Made by a program: the position numbers and the translations under genes
Shown: piece after piece, positions 59,085 to 64,000 of the stretch
Layout: each line of letters starts with the position of its first letter
How positions within the stretch are numbered: the first letter of the stretch is position 1
Assembly: GCA_963724435.1 (NCBI GenBank)
Contig: CAVRUN010000001.1
Coordinates: forward strand, 1 to 64,000
Length of the DNA: 64,000 nt
Origin: AP-15 sp963724435
Lineage (GTDB): Bacteria > Pseudomonadota > Alphaproteobacteria > ATCC43930 > CGMCC-115725
Direction of reading: 5' to 3'
The notes under the pieces: model-generated
Databases searched by the model: none
Told to the model about the DNA's origin: nothing
What the model saw: the letters and a program-made list of their open reading frames with translations, nothing else

Positions 59085-60388
59085 CAACTGTCCTCCGCAA
59101 GCCGCAACCCGGCGAAGGCCCAGCGCGCCGAGGGCGGAAAGAAATTTCGATAAGTCGCTCGCGCATGCCCGGCCGGGGTGGCGGCAGCGCCGCCACGCAG
59201 GACCATCTGACTGCACATAAACTTTCCGTTGTATTCGCCGATTGCACCCGCGGCCGCGCGAAATCGCGGATAGGGCATATAGGGGCTCGCTGTCCATTCC
59301 CAAACGTCGCCGAACATCTGCCGCGGCCGCGCCGTTGCGCCCGCCTCGGCATTTGCCGCGAGCTCTGCCGCCGGATGGAAATATCCACGGTCGGCAAAAT
59401 TGCCGGATACCGAAATGCCCTCGGCCGCAAGTTCCCATTCCGCCTCAGTGGGCAATCGCTTGCCGGCCCATTTGGCATAGGCGTCGGCCTCGAAGTAGCT
59501 GACATGGCAGACGGGTTCAGCGGGATTCAGGCGGCGCAAGCCGTTGAGCGTAAAAATCGACCAAATACTCTCCTCATTCCGCCAGTAGAGCGGCGCGTCC
59601 CATCCTTCGGCCCGTACGGTCGCCGATCCGTCCGACAGCCAGAATTCGGGACGCTGATACCCGCCAGCTTCGATGAAATCGAGATACTCGCCGCAGGTGA
59701 CAGGGCGGCTTGCCAAGCGGAAGGGCTCTAGCCAGACTTTATGCCGCGGAGTCTCGTTGTCGAAGGCAAAACCATTGCCGCGATGGCCGATCTCAATGAG
59801 CCCGCCGGCGAAATCGATCCAATCGAGCGGCGCCGCGGGTGCGGCGATCTGCGGCTGCGGCGCCTGATAGGCCGGGAGCAGGGGATTGATCGAAAAGACG
59901 TGTTTGATGTCCATCAAGATCAGCTCTTGGTGCTGCTGTTCGTGGTGCAGCCCGAGTTCGATCAGCGGTGCGGCGTCTTCCCACACCTGTTCGGAACTGT
60001 GCTCGGCAAAGCGCGCCATTGCCGCGCCGACATGGTCGCGATAGGCGCCGATAACATCGACGGTCGGCCGTGACAACAAGCCGCGCTCTGGCCGCGGATG
60101 ACGCGGACCGGCCGCCTCATAGTAGGAATTGAATAAGTAAGCGAATGCCGGATCGAATCCCCGATAGCCGGGATCAAACCGGTTCAGGATAAAAGTCTCA
60201 AAGAACCACGTCGTGTGCGCCAGATGCCATTTTGTCGGGCTGACGTCGGGCATCGACTGGATCGACTGGTCCTCGGCCGTCAAGTTTGCGGCCAGCGCTT
60301 CGCTGTCGCGCCGGACGGCTTCAAAACGTTCGAGCGCAATGCCGCGATCCGCACTGATTTTTTGTTGGAGCACGCTACCGTCAGACAC
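59084..60388 (-). CDS. egtB: Ergothioneine sulfoxide synthase EgtB
   Basis: A 434-residue non-haem iron enzyme. SPTKWHLAHTTWFFETFIL and LHHEQQHQELILMDIKHVF give the DinB-like N-terminal domain with the three His iron ligands (HxxxxHHEQxH pattern); the C-terminal FGE-sulfatase-like domain is seen in VTCGEYLDFIEAGGYQRPEFW, AEPVCHVSYFEADAYAKWAG, KRLPTEAEWELAA and MFGDVWEWTASPYMPYP. It joins hercynine to a sulfur donor (gamma-glutamylcysteine or cysteine) with oxygen to give a sulfoxide, next step of ergothioneine synthesis. It starts with GTG 60388 and overlaps egtD. The pair should protect against oxidants. Confidence 0.9.
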   Translation of the reverse strand: MSDGSVLQQKISADRGIALERFEAVRRDSEALAANLTAEDQSIQSMPDVSPTKWHLAHTTWFFETFILNRFDPGYRGFDPAFAYLFNSYYEAAGPRHPRPERGLLSRPTVDVIGAYRDHVGAAMARFAEHSSEQVWEDAAPLIELGLHHEQQHQELILMDIKHVFSINPLLPAYQAPQPQIAAPAAPLDWIDFAGGLIEIGHRGNGFAFDNETPRHKVWLEPFRLASRPVTCGEYLDFIEAGGYQRPEFWLSDGSATVRAEGWDAPLYWRNEESIWSIFTLNGLRRLNPAEPVCHVSYFEADAYAKWAGKRLPTEAEWELAAEGISVSGNFADRGYFHPAAELAANAEAGATARPRQMFGDVWEWTASPYMPYPRFRAAAGAIGEYNGKFMCSQMVLRGGAAATPAGHARATYRNFFPPSARWAFAGLRLAEDS

Positions 60389-60426
60389 TGGGTCCCCCAG
60401 GGCAATCTTGTTGCTGTGAACGCTCC

Positions 60427-61935
60427 CTATCCGGGTTCGTTTCGACCGTCGAGATAGCGGCGCCGCAAGTGGCGCTCAAAGCTCGCAACGCCCAGCGGCC
60501 GACCGGTCGCACTCTCGACCAATTGGGCGGTCGACATCAGCGATCCTTGGCCATGGACCCGCTCGCGCAGCCACGCGAAGAGCGGCTGGAACTCGCCTCC
60601 GGCAATCAAATCGGGCAAATCGGGGATTGTCTCGAGGATGGCTTCGAACATCTGTGCGGCGATCATCGCGCCCAGCGTATAGGTCGGAAAGTAACCCCAG
60701 GAGCCGTCAAACCAGTGGATATCCTGCAGGCAGCCGTCGCGGTCGGTGTCCGGGGCGATGCCGAGCAGTTTGCGCATTTCTTCTGCCCAGGCCCCCGGCA
60801 GATCCCGCACATTAAGATCCTCGGCCAACATCGCCTGTTCGAGGCGGTAGCGCAGGATTACATGGGCGGGATAAGTAACTTCGTCGGCATCCACGCGGAT
60901 CAGGCTGCGGCGAACGCGAATTTGACGACGGTATAACGCTTCCGGCATCCAAGCCGGGCCCTCGCCGTCGAACACCTCACGCAAGATCGGCGCGGCAAAC
61001 TTGGCAAAAGCCAGGCTGCGGCAGACCTGCATCTCGAGCAGCAAGGATTGGCTCTCATGGATCGCCATGCCGCGGGCGGCGCCGACAGGCTGCAAGCGCC
61101 AATGCGCCGGCAGGTTACGTTTGTAAAGCGCGTGTCCGGTCTCGTGCAGGACACCCATCAGCGCCTTTGAAAAGTCGTGCTCGTCATAGCGCGTCGTGAT
61201 CCGGACGTCGTCAGGCGCGCCGCTGCAAAACGGGTGCGCGCTGATATCGAGTCGCCCGTGCGCGAAGTCGAACCCGACCGCTGTCATCAGCCGCTCCGCG
61301 GCGCGCCGTTGCGCGGTTACCAGAAATGGCCCCGAGGGATCGGGTGGCGGCGGCACCGCGCCCTGGCGTTCGATGATCGCTTCGATCAGATCGGGTAAAA
61401 AGGCCGCGAGTTCACCAAACAGGCGGTCGATCATCGCCACCGAGCCACCCGGCTCGTAGCGGTCGAGGAGCGCTTCGAAAGGCGTGACCCCGAGGCGCTC
61501 GGCCTTGGCCTGCGCAACCTCTCGCTGCAGACGCAGCATTTTCTCAAGCAGCGGCCGCACCGCAGAAAAATCGTTTGCCGGGCGGGCCTTGCGCCATACC
61601 GCTTCGCATTCGGCGGAAATGCGCGCGACAGCCTCGACAAGATCGCCGGGCACCGCAATGGCATGGCTATGACGCCGCCGCATCTCGCAGAGATTGGCCT
61701 GCTCCCACGAGCCAAGAGCCGTGTTTGCGCCCTCGGCCGAGTCAAGAAGATCATCGATTTCAGCAGCGGTCAGCTGCTGGTGTGCCAGCAGGCTCAATGT
61801 CGCCAGCTGTTCGGCGCGGGTAGCGGCGCCGCCCGCCGGCATCATCGTGGCGCTGTCCCAATTCAGCACCCCGATCGCCTCCTCGAGCGCGCCGACCCGG
61901 CGAAATCGACTTTCCAATTCTTGATAGGCGGTCAT
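60427..61935 (-). CDS. Carboxypeptidase Taq (M32) metallopeptidase
   Basis: A 502-residue zinc carboxypeptidase. VLNWDSATMMPAGGAATRAEQ is the N-terminal helix typical of M32; GVLHETGHALYKRNLPAHW has the HEXXH zinc motif with Glu as base; and AIHESQSLLLEMQVCRS holds the third ligand, Glu of HESQS. VTYPAHVILRYRLEQAML and DGSWGYFPTYTLGAM are the usual C-terminal motifs. It removes C-terminal residues from peptides in the cytoplasm. Its ATG at 61935 overlaps the surf1 stop (ATGA), so it is translated from the cytochrome oxidase operon transcript. The frame upstream to 62160 is a shadow of surf1. The association with surf1 is the main point of interest. Confidence 0.9.
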   Translation of the reverse strand: MTAYQELESRFRRVGALEEAIGVLNWDSATMMPAGGAATRAEQLATLSLLAHQQLTAAEIDDLLDSAEGANTALGSWEQANLCEMRRRHSHAIAVPGDLVEAVARISAECEAVWRKARPANDFSAVRPLLEKMLRLQREVAQAKAERLGVTPFEALLDRYEPGGSVAMIDRLFGELAAFLPDLIEAIIERQGAVPPPPDPSGPFLVTAQRRAAERLMTAVGFDFAHGRLDISAHPFCSGAPDDVRITTRYDEHDFSKALMGVLHETGHALYKRNLPAHWRLQPVGAARGMAIHESQSLLLEMQVCRSLAFAKFAAPILREVFDGEGPAWMPEALYRRQIRVRRSLIRVDADEVTYPAHVILRYRLEQAMLAEDLNVRDLPGAWAEEMRKLLGIAPDTDRDGCLQDIHWFDGSWGYFPTYTLGAMIAAQMFEAILETIPDLPDLIAGGEFQPLFAWLRERVHGQGSLMSTAQLVESATGRPLGVASFERHLRRRYLDGRNEPG

Positions 61936-62645
61936 TGAGGCTCCGCGCTGCGGCGATGAAACACGACATAGATGACGATCATTGCAACTGCCAGGGAAAA
62001 CCACGTGATGGCGTATTGCAGATGGTTGTTGGGCAGCGCCAGCCGCGTGACCCCCCCTCTCGGCCAGCCGCCGGGATTGGGGGTGGCATCCGCATCGATG
62101 TAAAACGGCGCGACATGATCCAGCTTGTCGGCGGCCGCCATCGCCGGCAGATCGACCCAAAACCAGTAATTGAGATCGGGCCGGTTGTCGGGCAGAAACC
62201 AGTTCGGCCGGCCGTTGGGCGGCAGCCGCAGCAGACCCTCGATCCGCACGGATCCCGTCGGCTCACTCGCCTGCCGTTTGGCGCGGTCCCTAAGCTCGGC
62301 GGGAATAAAGCCGCGGTTGACAAAAACGATGCGACCGTCGGCTTCGCGCAGCGGCGTCAGGATATGATAGCCGTTGACCCCGCCCTCGGAGGTCGCACCC
62401 AAGAAGATTTCCTCATCATTGAGGAAAACGCCATTGTCGGTGACGCGACGGAATTCCATCCCCGGGGCCACGGCGTCGTCCTGTGGCACCGGGATCGCGG
62501 GAGCCGCGACCGCAGCGACCCGCTCGGCGATCAGACCTTCCTTCCAGTGCAGCCGCTGGATTTGCCAGGCGCCGAGCCCGAGGCACAACAGCACGATCGG
62601 AACGGCAAAAACCGTCGGCCAGAATTGCGGACGAAACCCGGTCAT
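61932..62645 (-). CDS. SURF1 cytochrome oxidase assembly factor
   Basis: A 237-residue inner-membrane protein. WPTVFAVPIVLLCLGLGAWQIQR is the first helix ending in the conserved LGxWQxxRxxWK; GYHILTPLREADGRIVFVNRGF is the conserved core with the VNRGW-like motif; NNHLQYAITWFSLAVAMIVIYV is the second helix with HxQYAxTWF. SURF1 helps insert haem a into subunit I. ATG 62645 was chosen; TTG 62654 is the alternative. It is in an operon with DUF983 (upstream) and M32 (downstream). Confidence 0.9.
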   Translation of the reverse strand: MTGFRPQFWPTVFAVPIVLLCLGLGAWQIQRLHWKEGLIAERVAAVAAPAIPVPQDDAVAPGMEFRRVTDNGVFLNDEEIFLGATSEGGVNGYHILTPLREADGRIVFVNRGFIPAELRDRAKRQASEPTGSVRIEGLLRLPPNGRPNWFLPDNRPDLNYWFWVDLPAMAAADKLDHVAPFYIDADATPNPGGWPRGGVTRLALPNNHLQYAITWFSLAVAMIVIYVVFHRRSAEPQ

Positions 62646-62659
62646 TGCCGGCAAAGCGC

Positions 62660-63061
62660 TCAGGGTGGGGATGACAGGCCTAACAGCCGATGGCGATATT
62701 GAAGCGCAATCAAACCCGCTTTAAAGGGTCGCAGCATCGCGATCGAGCCGCCGAGAATGAACGGCGTCCACAGAACCAGATGCACCCAAATCGGCGGCGA
62801 AAACTCGATTTCGACGATCGCCGCTAAGGCTACGACAATCAGCCCCAGAAACAGGATCACGAACACCGCCGGGCCGTCGCCGGCATCCTGTGCCGACAGG
62901 TCGAGCCCGCATACTTCACAAGCCGCCCGCACGCTCAGCAGGCCGTCGAAGAGACGCCCGCGCCCACAGCGCGGACAGCGGCAGGCAATCGCCGCACGCA
63001 GCCACGGAACTGCAGGATAACCGGCGACGCTGTCGCGCTCTGCGATCAAAGCTGGGGGCAT
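62660..63061 (-). CDS. DUF983 zinc-ribbon membrane protein
   Basis: A 133-residue protein. ACRCPRCGRGRLFDGLL and ACEVCGLDLSAQDAGDG form a CxxC...CxxC zinc ribbon, and two membrane helices follow (AVFVILFLGLIVVALAAIVE and WVHLVLWTPFILGGSIAML). DUF983 is found between coxC and surf1 in most alphaproteobacteria and is believed to help cytochrome oxidase assembly, although this is by context only. The gene lies 6 bp after coxC and 14 bp before surf1 on the minus strand. Confidence 0.9.
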   Translation of the reverse strand: MPPALIAERDSVAGYPAVPWLRAAIACRCPRCGRGRLFDGLLSVRAACEVCGLDLSAQDAGDGPAVFVILFLGLIVVALAAIVEIEFSPPIWVHLVLWTPFILGGSIAMLRPFKAGLIALQYRHRLLGLSSPP

Positions 63062-63067
63062 TCCCTG

Positions 63068-63946
63068 TCAACCGCCCGCTGGACCCTCCAGCGCGGAGGC
63101 CCCTGCACCACCCCACCAATAGATGCAGACGAACAGGAACAACCAGACGACATCGACAAAATGCCAGTACCACGCCGCCGCCTCAAAGCCGAAATGATGG
63201 TCCGGCTTAAAGTGTCCGAGCCAGGCTCGGACCAGGCAGACGATCAGAAACGTGGTGCCGATAATGACGTGAAAGCCGTGAAAGCCGGTGGCCATAAAGA
63301 AGGTCGACGGGAAAATCCCGCCGGTAAACGGGAAGGCGGCGTGGCTGTACTCGTAGGCTTGGACCGAGGTAAAGCACAAGCCGAGAAAGACTGTCACCGC
63401 CAGCCCGCGCAACATGCCGCTGCGATCACCCTCGAGCAGCGAATGATGCGCCCAGGTGACCGTCGTTCCCGACAACAGCAGGATCAGCGTGTTCAAAAAC
63501 GGGAACTCGAACGGATCGAAGGGGTGGATCCCTTTGGGCGGCCATACCCCGCCGACCGGAAACAGGCTCGAAGAAAAGAACGCCCAGAAAAAGGCGACAA
63601 AGAACATCACCTCGGAGGCGATGAACAGCGCCATGCCGTACCGCATGCCGAGTTGCACGATCGGCGTGTGATAGCCCTGGAACGTGGCTTCGCGGATTAC
63701 ATCGCGCCACCACACCGCCATGACCCCAAGCACCGCAAGAACACCGATGATCAACAGCGCCCAGCCATGACCATGCATGAAAAGGACGCCGCCGCCCGTC
63801 AGCAACCCCGCAGCGATAGCGCCGACAATCGGCCACGGGCTGGGATCGACAAGATGATACGGATGCTTCGGCGCGTGCGCGGCATCGACGGCGTGCGCAC
63901 CTACAGTCAAGGGAGGCGCGGCATGTGCCGCGTGGGTATCGGTCAT
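63068..63946 (-). CDS. ctaE: Cytochrome c oxidase subunit III
   Basis: A 292-residue membrane protein with seven predicted helices, preceded by a His/Ala-rich N-terminus. HPYHLVDPSPWPIVGAIAA opens the fold, then EVMFFVAFFWAFFSSSLFPVG, TLILLLSGTTVTWAHHSLLEGD, TGFHGFHVIIGTTFLIVCLV and EAAAWYWHFVDVVWLFLFVCIYWWG, the standard end of the subunit. It stabilises the core of aa3-type oxidase and may guide oxygen or proton uptake. It is the first complete gene of the operon in this window; subunits I and II lie beyond the edge. Confidence 0.95.
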   Translation of the reverse strand: MTDTHAAHAAPPLTVGAHAVDAAHAPKHPYHLVDPSPWPIVGAIAAGLLTGGGVLFMHGHGWALLIIGVLAVLGVMAVWWRDVIREATFQGYHTPIVQLGMRYGMALFIASEVMFFVAFFWAFFSSSLFPVGGVWPPKGIHPFDPFEFPFLNTLILLLSGTTVTWAHHSLLEGDRSGMLRGLAVTVFLGLCFTSVQAYEYSHAAFPFTGGIFPSTFFMATGFHGFHVIIGTTFLIVCLVRAWLGHFKPDHHFGFEAAAWYWHFVDVVWLFLFVCIYWWGGAGASALEGPAGG

Positions 63947-63965
63947 GGGCGGGGGCCTCGAATCC

Positions 63966-64000
63966 TCAGTTCACCGAACCGGCAGAAGCCGGCGGCCGCG
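63966..64000 (-). CDS. Possible C-terminal end of cytochrome oxidase assembly protein CtaG
   Basis: The minus frame at the edge reads RPPASAGSVN and stops at TGA 63966-63968, 20 bp before the coxC start. In alphaproteobacteria ctaG precedes coxC, and its C-terminus is often a loose Pro/Ala/Ser tail, so this may be its last ten residues. Too short to be sure. Confidence 0.3.
   Translation of the reverse strand, partial: RPPASAGSVN

Noticed and set aside
58116..59438. Long 440-codon frame as a fused EgtD
   Set aside because: The part above 59084 is antisense-frame noise of egtB; EgtD begins at the overlapping ATG at 59084.

Overview
The window looks like a chromosomal segment of a high-GC alphaproteobacterium, probably a free-living soil or water member of the Rhodospirillales/Hyphomicrobiales type; genus-level placement is not possible by eye. 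The evidence is the block cytochrome c oxidase subunit III / DUF983 / SURF1 at the right end, an IalB-family protein, a membrane-bound class III adenylate cyclase, the mosaic hairpin repeats between genes, and many catabolic families (LLM flavin monooxygenases, amidohydrolases, acyl-CoA dehydrogenases, CaiB-type CoA transferase). No rRNA, complete tRNA, CRISPR array or insertion sequence was seen.

Left end (1-3.8 kb): a decaying accessory region with a BrnT-type toxin gene running off the edge, a C-terminal scrap of queA, and an EmrAB-like drug-efflux pair destroyed by frameshifts and, in emrA, two in-frame stops. Next (4.4-9.4 kb) come an SGNH hydrolase, a first AlkB-like dioxygenase, a fumarate-reductase-like flavoprotein and a DUF1906 lipoprotein.

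9.8-12.4 kb holds a compact AT-richer two-gene unit: a DUF262 protein (one frameshift in this copy) overlapping by GTGA an ATPase with an OLD/TOPRIM-like C-terminus. It looks like an anti-phage module and is the best candidate for an undescribed system.

12.7-31 kb is mostly catabolism: a possible organosulfur cluster (LLM monooxygenase, TauD-type dioxygenase, VOC protein, sulfite-oxidase-like enzyme), an orphan molybdenum hydroxylase large subunit, an aminotransferase, a cupin/FAH pair, an operon of two acyl-CoA dehydrogenases plus two membrane proteins, an orphan Tat-exported solute-binding protein, a BNR-repeat protein, and an HpcH/HpaI aldolase followed 2 bp later by a second AlkB.

31-50 kb: adenylate cyclase, VOC protein, LLM enzyme, thioesterase, an S41 protease homologue lacking both catalytic residues, glutathione-dependent formaldehyde dehydrogenase, another LLM enzyme with an amidohydrolase, a small Tyr/Asn-rich secreted protein, a Tat-exported LLM enzyme, a coupled pair of a flavin/Fe-S dehydrogenase and a TPP-dependent oxidase-like enzyme, another amidohydrolase and a CoA transferase.

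50-64 kb: a Fic toxin-antitoxin pair abutting argG (which carries one frameshift), then housekeeping and stress genes: alpha/beta hydrolase, rlmN, IalB-like, DinB-like, GNAT, class II photolyase, the ergothioneine pair egtB-egtD, an M32 carboxypeptidase, surf1, a DUF983 gene and coxC, with a possible tail of ctaG at the right edge. Single-base frameshifts in otherwise intact argG and the DUF262 gene may be assembly errors; the emrAB damage is too extensive for that.
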